Source: Streptomyces xylophagus (GTDB lineage Bacteria; Actinomycetota; Actinomycetes; Streptomycetales; Streptomycetaceae). Taken from it: a stretch of 64,000 nt of DNA. The DNA lies in assembly GCF_000716435.1 (NCBI RefSeq), contig NZ_JNWO01000006.1:124001-188000 (forward strand). Direction: 5' to 3'. The notes beneath the pieces are model-generated. The model made no database searches. It saw nothing but the letters and a program-made list of their open reading frames with translations, and was not told the DNA's origin. Each line of letters begins with the position of its first letter. Positions within the stretch are counted from its first letter, which is position 1. This document shows, in pieces, positions 44,379 through 52,401 of this stretch. The position numbers were made by a program, and so were the translations under genes.

Positions 44379-44515
44379 GAGTGCACCTCCCTGCGCGCGC
44401 TGCGGCGGCGGCCGGGGGCGGCCGTCGGGGGAGCCGTGCGCTGCGCTGGCGATCACAAAGCCTGTGCCCGGTCAACGACACAGAGTGAGGAAGGGGCAGT
44501 GCCTGTGGGTCGGGT

Positions 44516-44582
44516 GTGACGCAAGACCCGCGTACACGCGACATGTGTGACACGAGGGGGGCTTTTGTGACACAGGTGACGC
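44516..44582. repeat. Cluster of GTGACRC heptamers
   Basis: GTGACGC or GTGACAC occurs at 44516, 44547, 44567 and 44576, all in the same direction, with TTGACAC at 44615. They lie 138-204 bp upstream of the small HTH gene. No protein-coding gene is supported in 44379-44838 (460 bp). Confidence 0.6.
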
Positions 44583-44666
44583 AAAGGCGCACGCGGGCGC
44601 AAGGGCGCGGCGCGTTGACACGTGAGGGGAAGGGTTGGCACAGGAGGGAAAGGGGGGCGCAGCAAG

Positions 44667-44700
44667 GTGGGCCGGACCCGCTGCGTCAGGCCCGGCCCAC
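44667..44700 (-). terminator. Hairpin downstream of the AraC gene
   Basis: GTGGGCCGG and CCGGCCCAC arms enclose a 16-base loop. On the minus strand it lies 139 bp past the AraC stop. No U-run. Confidence 0.4.
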
Positions 44701-44838
44701 CGGCTTCCCTGCACCCCCCGTTCCCGGCACCCCCGTGCCCCCCGTGGTGCCCCCCCGTGCCCCCGTCCACCGGCCCGGCGACCCCTGGAGGCCTGCGCGT
44801 CCCCAGGGATCAACGGGCGGCCAGGCGCTCAGCCTGCA

Positions 44839-45798
44839 TCAACGCGCGCGACCGGTCTTGGAGAAATCCGCACCACGGCCCGGAGCGAGCAGCAGACTCG
44901 TCGCCTCGCCCGTCATCCGGTCCCCGGCCGGCGCCCCGGTCCGCCCCGTGGGCGGACTCACCCGGGCCACCGTGAACTGACCCGGCGTGCACCCCGTCAT
45001 CGCCCTGAACTCGCCGCTCAGGTGCGCCTGGTCGTAGAAACCGCAGACCGCCGCGGTCTCCGCCTGGCTGCGACCGGCCGCGAGGAGTCGCCGGGCGCGC
45101 TGCAACCGCAGTACGCGGGCCGCCGCCTTGGGGCCGAGTCCGATCTGCTCCCGGAAACGGTTCTCCAACTGCCGTACGCTCCAGCCCACTTCGTCGGCGA
45201 GGTGGGGCACCGGCATCGCGCCCCAGGTGCGCACCAGCTCCGACCAGGCCCGTACCACCCGCGCCGAACTCGGCGTACCGGCCGCCGACCAGCGGGTGAA
45301 CACGTCGTCCAGCAGCCCGAATCGGGCGGTCCAGGTCGGCAACGCGGCGAGCGCGGCGGCCAGTTCGCCGATGCTCGCCCAGCGGGAGCCGAGGTCGTGG
45401 GGCAGTTCGTCGGGGTCCACCACCCGGTCGGCGAGTTCGTGCTGAGCCGTCCCGAACAGCGTGAACGCGGCCCACGGCATCAGCAGCACCTCGACCCCCG
45501 CGAGCCGCCCACTGTGCTCACCGAGCGCCGCAGTGGTCGTAGGCCCACAGAAAACGGAAGCAAGCTCCGCCGTCTCCCGCCCGGCCCGAGAGATCCGCAC
45601 GGTCCCCTCGAACCCGAGCAACAGAGTCGCGGCCCCGATAGGCACCTCGAGCCGAGCCCGAGGCCGCGCCAGCGCGAGCCGTATCCCGCGATAACTGATG
45701 ACCCCGGGTCGCAGTCCGGGGTGGGGCGAACCGAGCACGGTCTCCCAGGACCCGCCGGGCCCCTGCCCGGCACGGACGCGCACAGCAGCAACAGACAT
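44839..45798 (-). CDS. AraC-family transcriptional regulator
   Basis: 319 aa. The two C-terminal HTH motifs are clear: VPHLADEVGWSVRQLENRFREQIGLGPKAAARVLRLQRARRLL (about 198-240) and QAETAAVCGFYDQAHLSGEFRAMTGCTPGQF (about 247-277). The N-terminal cupin-like sensor (YRGIRLALARPRARLEVPIGAATLLLGFEG) is typical of regulators near transporters or catabolic genes. It is divergent from the inositol operon, but a repeat element and an operator-like palindrome lie between them, so regulation of iol genes is possible, not shown. Start ATG 45798. Confidence 0.9.
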   Translation of the reverse strand: MSVAAVRVRAGQGPGGSWETVLGSPHPGLRPGVISYRGIRLALARPRARLEVPIGAATLLLGFEGTVRISRAGRETAELASVFCGPTTTAALGEHSGRLAGVEVLLMPWAAFTLFGTAQHELADRVVDPDELPHDLGSRWASIGELAAALAALPTWTARFGLLDDVFTRWSAAGTPSSARVVRAWSELVRTWGAMPVPHLADEVGWSVRQLENRFREQIGLGPKAAARVLRLQRARRLLAAGRSQAETAAVCGFYDQAHLSGEFRAMTGCTPGQFTVARVSPPTGRTGAPAGDRMTGEATSLLLAPGRGADFSKTGRAR

Positions 45799-45833
45799 CC
45801 ACTGATAGTCCTACGGCACGACAGCGCCCCGAT

Positions 45834-45887
45834 AGGGGCGCGGGGAACTGCGCGAGCAACCACGACGGACCCGCACCCGACAAACGA
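45834..45887 (+). repeat. Dispersed GGGGCGCGGGGAACTGCGCG element, copy C
   Basis: Runs on with AGCAACCACGACGGACCCGC. Intergenic, between the AraC gene and iolC. Confidence 0.85.
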
Positions 45888-45909
45888 CCAGCCGTCCACG
45901 TATCGTCCG

Positions 45910-45932
45910 AATGTCTGGACAAAACATTGACA
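45910..45932. promoter_or_regulatory. Operator-like palindrome and -35 of the iol operon
   Basis: TGTCTGGACA (45912-45921) is symmetric apart from its centre, and AATGT/ACATT arms (45910-45914, 45924-45928) enclose it. TTGACA (45927-45932) overlaps the right arm and matches a -35. A repressor bound here would block the iolC promoter. GntR or LacI type is plausible. Confidence 0.5.
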
Positions 45933-45975
45933 GCGCTCGGCCCACGGGACTACAAACCGTGGAGAGCCGAAACGA

Positions 45976-46938
45976 ATGGGGATGTCGATGGCGTACGACC
46001 TGATCACCATGGGGCGGATAGGGGTGGACCTCTATCCGCTGCAGACGGGCGTGCCACTGCCCCAGGTGACGACCTTCGGGAAGTTCCTCGGCGGCTCGGC
46101 GACGAACGTCGCGGTGGCCGCGGCCCGCCTGGGACGCGCCACGGCCGTGATCACGCGCACGGGCGACGACCCCTTCGGCACCTACCTGCACGAGGCGCTG
46201 CGCGACTTCGGCGTCGACGACCGCTGGGTCACCCCGGTCCCCGGCCTGCCCACCCCGGTCACCTTCTGCGAGGTCTTCCCGCCGGACGACTTCCCGCTGT
46301 ACTTCTACCGGCAGCCCAAGGCCCCGGACCTGGAGATCGACGCCCACGAGCTGGACCTGGACGCGATCCACGAGGCCCGCATCTTCTGGATCACCGGCAC
46401 CGGCCTGAGCGAGGAGCCCAGCCGTACGGCCACGCTCGCGGCCCTCGCCCATCGCGCCAAGTCCGGTACGACGGTCTTCGACCTCGACTGGCGGCCGATG
46501 TTCTGGAAGGACCCGAGCGCGGCCCGCCCCTTCTACGAGGAGGCCCTGCGCCACACCACCGTCGCCGTCGGCAACCTCGACGAGGTGGAGGTCGCCACCG
46601 GAGTGCGCGAGCCGCACGCCGCAGCTCAGGCGCTCCTGGACGCCGGTGTCGAACTCGCCGTGGTCAAGCAGGGCCCCAAGGGCGTCCTCGCGGTCAACCG
46701 GGCCGGAGAGTCCGCCGAGGTGCCCCCGCTGCCCGTGAACGTCCTCAACGGACTCGGCGCCGGTGACGCCTTCGGCGGCTCTCTGTGCCACGGCCTGCTG
46801 GCCGGCTGGGACCTGGAGAAGATCATGCGGTACGCCAACGCGGCCGGCGCGATCGTCGCCTCGCGCCTGGAGTGCTCGTCCGCGATGCCCACGGTCGCCG
46901 AGGTCGAGGGCGCGATCGCGGCCGGAGCAGTGCTGTGA
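45976..46938 (+). CDS. iolC: 5-dehydro-2-deoxygluconokinase
   Basis: 320 aa. PfkB-type sugar kinase: DLITMGRIGVDLYPLQTGVPL, FGKFLGGSATNVAVAAARLGR (about 35-55), DWRPMFWKDPSAARPFYEEAL and NGLGAGDAFGGSLCHGLL (about 258-275) with the catalytic Asp. The DLYPLQ and DWRPMFW patterns are typical of IolC. It phosphorylates 2-deoxy-5-keto-gluconate in inositol breakdown. Starts at 45976, 45982 or 45988 are all possible; the last has GGGG 6 nt upstream. The stop overlaps the aldolase start by 4 bp. Confidence 0.93.
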   Translation: MGMSMAYDLITMGRIGVDLYPLQTGVPLPQVTTFGKFLGGSATNVAVAAARLGRATAVITRTGDDPFGTYLHEALRDFGVDDRWVTPVPGLPTPVTFCEVFPPDDFPLYFYRQPKAPDLEIDAHELDLDAIHEARIFWITGTGLSEEPSRTATLAALAHRAKSGTTVFDLDWRPMFWKDPSAARPFYEEALRHTTVAVGNLDEVEVATGVREPHAAAQALLDAGVELAVVKQGPKGVLAVNRAGESAEVPPLPVNVLNGLGAGDAFGGSLCHGLLAGWDLEKIMRYANAAGAIVASRLECSSAMPTVAEVEGAIAAGAVL

Positions 46939-47945
46939 GGGCCGGCCGCGTGGCGGGCGCCGAGCACGAGCACGGGGGCGGCGACGGTCTCACCGGTCTC
47001 ACGGATCCCTCCGGACCCTCGGGCCACGAGGGAGGCACCGCCGGTACCGGTACCGGCACCGGCCCCCGCGTCGACATCTCCGAACTCGTCCGCGTCCGCG
47101 CCCGGCACCCCGAGGCGATCGCCGAGGCCGCCGCCCGCCGCGTCCGCAGGCCCCTCCTCAACGACGCCGGCCGGCTGATGATCGTCGCCGCCGACCACCC
47201 GGCCCGCGGCGCGCTCGGCGTCGGCGACCACAAGTTCGCCATGGCCAACCGCGCCGAACTGCTCGAACGCCTCTGCCTCGCGCTGTCCCGGCCCGGCGTC
47301 GACGGCGTCCTCGCGACCGCCGACATCCTCGACGACCTGCTCCTCCTCGGCGCCCTCGACGGCAAGGTCGTCATGGGCTCGATGAACCGCGGCGGCCTCC
47401 AGGGCGCGAGCTTCGAACTCGACGACCGCTTCACCGGCCACCGCGCCCAGGACATCGAGCGCCTCCGTTTCGACGCGGGCAAACTGCTTCTGCGCATCGA
47501 CTACGACGACCCGGGCTCGCTGACCACCCTGGAGTCCACCGCCCGTGCCATCGACGACATGGCCGCGCGCCGACTCCCGCTGTTCGTCGAGCCGTTCATC
47601 AGCCGCCGCACCGACGAGGGCAAGCTGAAGAACGATCTCTCCGCCGAGGCCGTCATCAAGTCCATCGCCATCTCCTCGGGCCTGGGCGGCACTTCGGCCT
47701 ACACCTGGCTCAAGCTCCCGGTCACCGAGAACCCGGACGACATGGCCCAGGTCATGGAGACCTCCACCCTCCCCGCCGTCCTCCTCGGCGGCGAGGTCGG
47801 CGACGACCAGGACGGCGCCTACGAGAAGTGGCGCGGCGCCCTCCAACTCCCCACCGTCCGCGGCCTGGTGGTAGGCCGCTCGCTGCTCTACCCGCCGGAC
47901 GGAGACGTCTCCGCCGCCGTGGACACCGCCGTAGGACTGCTGTGA
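46935..47945 (+). CDS. Cgl0159-type (beta/alpha)8 aldolase-like protein
   Basis: 336 aa from GTG 46935 (4-bp overlap with iolC). A low-complexity N-terminus (about 1-45, Gly/Thr-rich) precedes a DeoC/LacD-like barrel: AGRLMIVAADHPARGALGVGDHKFAMANRAELLERLCLAL, GVDGVLATADILDDLLLLGAL, GMNRGGL-like VMGSMNRGGLQGASF, LLLRIDYDDPGSL, FVEPFISRR and YTWLKLPVTENPDDMA. The Lys in WLKLP suits a Schiff-base aldolase. Its place between iolC and iolB suggests it cleaves 2-deoxy-5-keto-gluconate-6-phosphate, taking the place of IolJ (inference). Confidence 0.82.
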   Translation: MRAGRVAGAEHEHGGGDGLTGLTDPSGPSGHEGGTAGTGTGTGPRVDISELVRVRARHPEAIAEAAARRVRRPLLNDAGRLMIVAADHPARGALGVGDHKFAMANRAELLERLCLALSRPGVDGVLATADILDDLLLLGALDGKVVMGSMNRGGLQGASFELDDRFTGHRAQDIERLRFDAGKLLLRIDYDDPGSLTTLESTARAIDDMAARRLPLFVEPFISRRTDEGKLKNDLSAEAVIKSIAISSGLGGTSAYTWLKLPVTENPDDMAQVMETSTLPAVLLGGEVGDDQDGAYEKWRGALQLPTVRGLVVGRSLLYPPDGDVSAAVDTAVGLL

Positions 47946-47955
47946 GGGCCGCGTT

Positions 47956-48795
47956 ATGACGACCGCCGAGCCGTACGTTCCCGAGCTGTACGTCCCCAAG
48001 GGCTCCGCCGCCAACGCGCAGTACGCCGTGGACATCGACCCCAAGCGGGCCGGATGGACCCACAGCAGTCTGCGGGTCGTCGAGCTGGAGCCGGGCGGGA
48101 CGCACCACTTCACCACCGGTGACAGCGAGTGGATCGTGCTTCCGCTCAGTGGTGGATGTACCGTGCGAATTATGGACGAAGAGTTCCAACTCCTGGGCAG
48201 GGAAAGCGTGTTCGCCGGAGTCACCGACTTCGCGTACGTACCCCGCGACGCCCAGGTCAAGATCGCCTCCGGCGCGGGAGGCCGCTTCGCCCTGGCAGGA
48301 GCGAAGTGCGAGCGACGACTCCCCGCTCGCTACGGCCCCGCGCCGGAGGTTCCCGTGGAACGGCGAGGCGACGGCACCTGCCTTCGCCGCGTCCGCAACT
48401 TCGCCTCCGCCGACGCCTTCGCCTGCGACAAGCTCATCGCCGTCGAGGTGATCACGCCCGGCGGCAACTGGTCCTCGTACCCGCCCCACAAGCACGACGA
48501 ACAACGGCCGGGCGAGGAAGCCGAGTTGGAGGAGATCTACTACTTCGAGATCGACGGCCCGAACGGTTTCGGCTATCAGCGCGTATTCCCCTCCCGTGAG
48601 GGCGGATCCGACGTCCTCGCGGAGGTCCGCTCCGGCGACGCCGTGCTCGTGCCCGATGGCTGGCACGGCCCGTCGATCGCCCAGCCGGGTCACGACATGT
48701 ACTACCTGAACGTCATGGCGGGGCCAGGTGAGACGAGGGAGTGGCGGATCTGCTTCCACCCGGCCCACGTAGAAAGCACAGAGGTTTACCGATGA
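47956..48795 (+). CDS. iolB: 5-deoxy-glucuronate isomerase
   Basis: 279 aa. Double cupin: N-terminal cupin with THHFTTGDSEWIVLPLSGG, C-terminal cupin with the metal set YPPHKHDEQRPGEEAELEEIYYFEIDG (about 177-203) and LVPDGWHGPSIAQPGHDMYYLNVMAGP. It isomerises 5-deoxy-glucuronate to 2-deoxy-5-keto-gluconate. ATG 47956, 10 bp past the aldolase gene; the stop overlaps the iolD start. Confidence 0.94.
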   Translation: MTTAEPYVPELYVPKGSAANAQYAVDIDPKRAGWTHSSLRVVELEPGGTHHFTTGDSEWIVLPLSGGCTVRIMDEEFQLLGRESVFAGVTDFAYVPRDAQVKIASGAGGRFALAGAKCERRLPARYGPAPEVPVERRGDGTCLRRVRNFASADAFACDKLIAVEVITPGGNWSSYPPHKHDEQRPGEEAELEEIYYFEIDGPNGFGYQRVFPSREGGSDVLAEVRSGDAVLVPDGWHGPSIAQPGHDMYYLNVMAGPGETREWRICFHPAHVESTEVYR

Positions 48796-50675
48796 CCTCA
48801 ACGACGAGGCTCACGGTCGCGCAGGCGCTCGTACGCTTCCTGTCCGCCCAGTACACCGAACGCGACGGCGTACGACGGCGGTTGATCGGCGCGACCTGGG
48901 GCATCTTCGGCCACGGCAACGTGGCCGGCCTCGGCCAGGCACTCCTCGAGTACGAAGACGACATGCCGTACCACCAGGGCCGCAACGAACAGTCCATGGT
49001 CCACGCGGCAGTCGGCTACGCGCGTCAGTCGAATCGCCTGTCCGCGCACGCCGTGACGACATCCATCGGCCCCGGCGCCACCAACCTCGTCACCGGCGCC
49101 GCGCTCGCCACGATCAACCACCTCCCGGTGCTGCTCCTCCCCGGCGACACCTTCGCCACCCGCGCCGCCGACCCGGTGCTCCAGCAGCTCGAAGTCCCGT
49201 ACGCGGGCGATGTGTCGGTCAACGACTGTCTGCGCCCGGTGTCGAAGTACTTCGACCGCGTCACCCGGCCGGAAGCCCTGATCCCCGCGGCCCTGAACGC
49301 CATGCGCGTACTCGCCGACCCCGTCGAGACCGGTGCCGTAACTCTCGCGCTCCCGCAGGACGTTCAGGCCGAGGCCCACGACTGGCCGGACGAGTTCTTC
49401 GCCGAACGCACCTGGTACGTACGGCGACCGGCCGCCGACCCGGCCGAACTCGCCGAAGCGGTAAGGGCAGTTCGGGCGGCCAAGCGTCCCCTGATCATCG
49501 CGGGCGGCGGAGTCCACCACAGCCGTGCCGAGGCCGCCCTCGCCGAGTTCGCGGCGGCCACCGGCATCCCCGTCGCCTCGACCCAGGCCGGCAAGGGCTC
49601 CCTGAACCACGACCACCCCCAGGACGTCGGCGGCATCGGCCACACCGGCACCGCGACCGCCGACGAACTCGCCCGCCTCGCCGACCTGGTGATCGGCATC
49701 GGCACCCGCTACACCGACTTCACCACCGCCTCCGGCACCCTCTTCGAACGCCCCGGCGTCCGCTTCCTCAACCTCAACATCGCTGCCTACGACGGCCACA
49801 AGCTCGCCGGCCAGCCGCTGATCGCGGACGCCCGGAGTGGACTGGCCGCGCTGGCCGAGGAGTTGGGCCCGGACGGCTACCGGGTAGCACCCTCGTACAT
49901 CGCCGAGTACCGCGAGGACAAGGAGCGTTGGGAACAGCGCGTCGACGCCTGCTACGAGGCCGAGGAGCCCGACGTACGCCCCACGCAGCCCCAAGTCCTG
50001 GGCGCGCTGGACGAGATCGTCGACGAGTCGGACATCCTGATCAACGCGGCGGGCTCGCTCCCCGGCGATCTGCACAAGCTGTGGCGGACGCGGTCGTTCG
50101 ACCAGTACCACGTGGAGTACGGCTACTCCTGCATGGGCTACGAGATCCCGGCCGCCATCGGCGTGAAGCTGGCCGCCCCGGACCGGCAGGTGTGGGCGCT
50201 GGTCGGCGACGGCACGTACCTGATGATGCCGACGGAGATCGTGACCGCCGTACAAGAAGGCATCGCGATCAAGGTCCTGCTGATACAGAACCACGGGTAC
50301 GCGTCGATAGGCGGGCTGTCGGAGTCGGTGGGCGCCGAGCGGTTCGGCACCGCCTATCGCTACCAGTCCGACGACGGCAGCTACACCGGCGCCCCGCTGC
50401 CCGTCGACCTCGCCGCGAACGCGGCCAGCCTCGGCATGCGCGTGCTGCGCGCGAAGACCGTCAGCGACCTGCGCGAGGCACTCGCCGTGGCGCGGGCCGC
50501 GGACACTCCCACATGTGTCTACGTGGAGACCGAAACCGCAGACACAGTGTCGGGCGCGCCTCCCGCGCAGGCCTGGTGGGATGTACCTGTGGCCGCGACC
50601 GCGACCCGATCGTCCGCGGTCAAGGCACGTGAGCTGTACGAACGGCACGTCTCCACCCGACGCCGCCATCTGTGA
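48792..50675 (+). CDS. iolD: 3D-(3,5/4)-trihydroxycyclohexane-1,2-dione hydrolase
   Basis: 627 aa, thiamine-diphosphate enzyme that opens the inositol-derived ring to 5-deoxy-glucuronate. Visible parts: GIFGHGNVAGLGQALLEYEDDMPYHQGRNEQSMVHAAVGYARQ (with the cofactor-activating Glu), TTSIGPGATNLVTGAALATINHLPVLLLPGD, the central domain AKRPLIIAGGGVHHS, and the cofactor loop ALVGDGTYLMMPTEIVTAVQEGIAIKVLLIQNHGYASIG (GDG...NH, about 474-512). ATG 48792 overlaps the iolB stop by 4 bp. Confidence 0.95.
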   Translation: MTSTTRLTVAQALVRFLSAQYTERDGVRRRLIGATWGIFGHGNVAGLGQALLEYEDDMPYHQGRNEQSMVHAAVGYARQSNRLSAHAVTTSIGPGATNLVTGAALATINHLPVLLLPGDTFATRAADPVLQQLEVPYAGDVSVNDCLRPVSKYFDRVTRPEALIPAALNAMRVLADPVETGAVTLALPQDVQAEAHDWPDEFFAERTWYVRRPAADPAELAEAVRAVRAAKRPLIIAGGGVHHSRAEAALAEFAAATGIPVASTQAGKGSLNHDHPQDVGGIGHTGTATADELARLADLVIGIGTRYTDFTTASGTLFERPGVRFLNLNIAAYDGHKLAGQPLIADARSGLAALAEELGPDGYRVAPSYIAEYREDKERWEQRVDACYEAEEPDVRPTQPQVLGALDEIVDESDILINAAGSLPGDLHKLWRTRSFDQYHVEYGYSCMGYEIPAAIGVKLAAPDRQVWALVGDGTYLMMPTEIVTAVQEGIAIKVLLIQNHGYASIGGLSESVGAERFGTAYRYQSDDGSYTGAPLPVDLAANAASLGMRVLRAKTVSDLREALAVARAADTPTCVYVETETADTVSGAPPAQAWWDVPVAATATRSSAVKARELYERHVSTRRRHL

Positions 50676-50689
50676 AGGAGCATCTGGCC

Positions 50690-52192
50690 ATGACGAAGAT
50701 CGTCAACCACTGGATCGGCGGCAAGACCGTCGAAGGCGCGTCGGGCACGTACGGGCCGGTCACCGACCCGGCGACCGGCGCGGTCACCACCAAGGTCGCC
50801 TTCGCGACCGTCGACGAGGTCGACGCGGCCGTAGCCGCCGCCAAGGACGCGTACGCGACCTGGGGCACCTCGTCCCTCGCCAAGCGCACCACGATCCTGT
50901 TCAAGTTCCGCGCGCTGCTGGACGCCAACCGGGACGCGATCGCCGAACTGATCACCGCCGAGCACGGCAAGGTGCACAGCGACGCGCTGGGCGAGGTCGC
51001 GCGCGGCCTGGAGATCGTCGACCTGGCGTGCGGGATCACCGTGCAGCTGAAGGGCGAGCTGTCGACCGAGGTCGCGTCCAAGGTGGACGTCTCGTCGATC
51101 CGCCAGCCCCTGGGCGTGGTCGCGGGCATCACGCCGTTCAACTTCCCGGCGATGGTGCCGATGTGGATGTTCCCGATCGCCATCGCGACCGGCAACACCT
51201 TCGTCCTCAAGCCCTCCGAGAAGGACCCGTCGGCGTCCCTGAAGATCGCTGAACTCCTCGCGGAGGCAGGCCTTCCGGACGGCGTCTTCAACGTCGTCAA
51301 CGGCGACAAGGTGGCCGTCGACCGCCTCCTGGAGCACCCGGACGTCAAGGCGGTCTCCTTCGTAGGCTCGACGCCGATCGCCCGCTACATCCACACCACA
51401 GCGGCCGCGAACCACAAGCGCGTCCAGGCCCTCGGCGGCGCCAAGAACCACATGCTGGTCCTCCCGGACGCCGACCTCGACGCGGCGGCGGACGCGGCGG
51501 TCTCGGCGGCCTACGGCTCGGCGGGCGAGCGCTGCATGGCCATCTCGGCCGTCGTCGCCGTCGGTTCGATCGGCGACGAGCTGGTGGAGAAGATCCGCGA
51601 ACGCGCCGAGAAGATCAAGATCGGCCCCGGCAACGACCCGACGAGCGAGATGGGCCCGCTGATCACCAAGGTCCACCGCGACAAGGTGGCGTCCTACGTC
51701 ACCGGCGCGGCGGCCGAGGGCGCTGAGGTCGTCCTCGACGGCACCGGCTACACGGTCGAGGGCTTCGAGGACGGCCACTGGATCGGCATCTCGCTCCTCG
51801 ACAAGGTGCCGACGACGGCGAAGGCGTACCAGGACGAGATCTTCGGCCCGGTCCTCTGCGTCCTGCGCGTCGACACGTACGACGAGGGCGTGGCGCTGAT
51901 CAACAGCTCCCCCTTCGGCAACGGCACCGCGATCTTCACCCGGGACGGCGGCGCCGCCCGCCGCTTCCAGCTGGAGATCGAGGCCGGCATGGTCGGCGTG
52001 AACGTCCCGATCCCGGTCCCGGTGGGCTACCACTCGTTCGGCGGCTGGAAGGACTCCCTCTTCGGGGACCACCACATCTACGGCAACGACGGCACGCACT
52101 TCTACACCCGAGGCAAGGTCGTCACCACCCGCTGGCCCGACCCGGCCGACGGCCCGTCGGGCGTGGACCTGGGCTTCCCGCGCAACCACTGA
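50690..52192 (+). CDS. mmsA: Methylmalonate-semialdehyde dehydrogenase (acylating)
   Basis: 500 aa from ATG 50690, with GAAGGAG upstream. Converts malonate or methylmalonate semialdehyde, CoA and NAD to acetyl- or propionyl-CoA; in Bacillus this enzyme is IolA. ALDH features: GVVAGITPFNFPAMVPMWMFPIAIATGNTFVLKPSEKDP, AVSFVGSTPIARYIHTTAAANHKRVQALGGAKNHMLVLPDAD, and the catalytic Cys in GSAGERCMAIS (about 281). KNH is typical of the MmsA subgroup. Last gene of the iol operon; a strong terminator follows. Confidence 0.95.
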   Translation: MTKIVNHWIGGKTVEGASGTYGPVTDPATGAVTTKVAFATVDEVDAAVAAAKDAYATWGTSSLAKRTTILFKFRALLDANRDAIAELITAEHGKVHSDALGEVARGLEIVDLACGITVQLKGELSTEVASKVDVSSIRQPLGVVAGITPFNFPAMVPMWMFPIAIATGNTFVLKPSEKDPSASLKIAELLAEAGLPDGVFNVVNGDKVAVDRLLEHPDVKAVSFVGSTPIARYIHTTAAANHKRVQALGGAKNHMLVLPDADLDAAADAAVSAAYGSAGERCMAISAVVAVGSIGDELVEKIRERAEKIKIGPGNDPTSEMGPLITKVHRDKVASYVTGAAAEGAEVVLDGTGYTVEGFEDGHWIGISLLDKVPTTAKAYQDEIFGPVLCVLRVDTYDEGVALINSSPFGNGTAIFTRDGGAARRFQLEIEAGMVGVNVPIPVPVGYHSFGGWKDSLFGDHHIYGNDGTHFYTRGKVVTTRWPDPADGPSGVDLGFPRNH

Positions 52193-52214
52193 TCAACACC
52201 GAGCAGCACCGAAT

Positions 52215-52247
52215 GGGGCCGTCCGTATCGCGGACGGCCCCTTCTTT
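52215..52247 (+). terminator. Strong terminator of the iol operon
   Basis: GGGGCCGTCCG and CGGACGGCCCC form a perfect 11-bp stem with loop TATCG, followed by TTCTTTTTG. Confidence 0.92.
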
Positions 52248-52401
52248 TTGCCTACGACGGCTGCGGTTCCCGTAGCAACCCGAACCGGGGCCGACGCTGC
52301 CCCAGGCGGCCGATTACGGAACCCTGAGCGGACTGGATCAACGAATTCCGTAGGTGAACACCCATTGACGTGATGGTTTCCGTCAATGTTCCATCAGGCC
52401 C

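Noticed and set aside
44178..44625. Integrated plasmid or ICE
   Set aside because: The HTH protein resembles excisionases but there is no integrase, replication gene or tRNA attachment site in the window.
41818..45798. Biosynthetic gene cluster
   Set aside because: Only two enzymes and two regulators; no NRPS, PKS or transport gene belongs to it. Reported instead as a small module.
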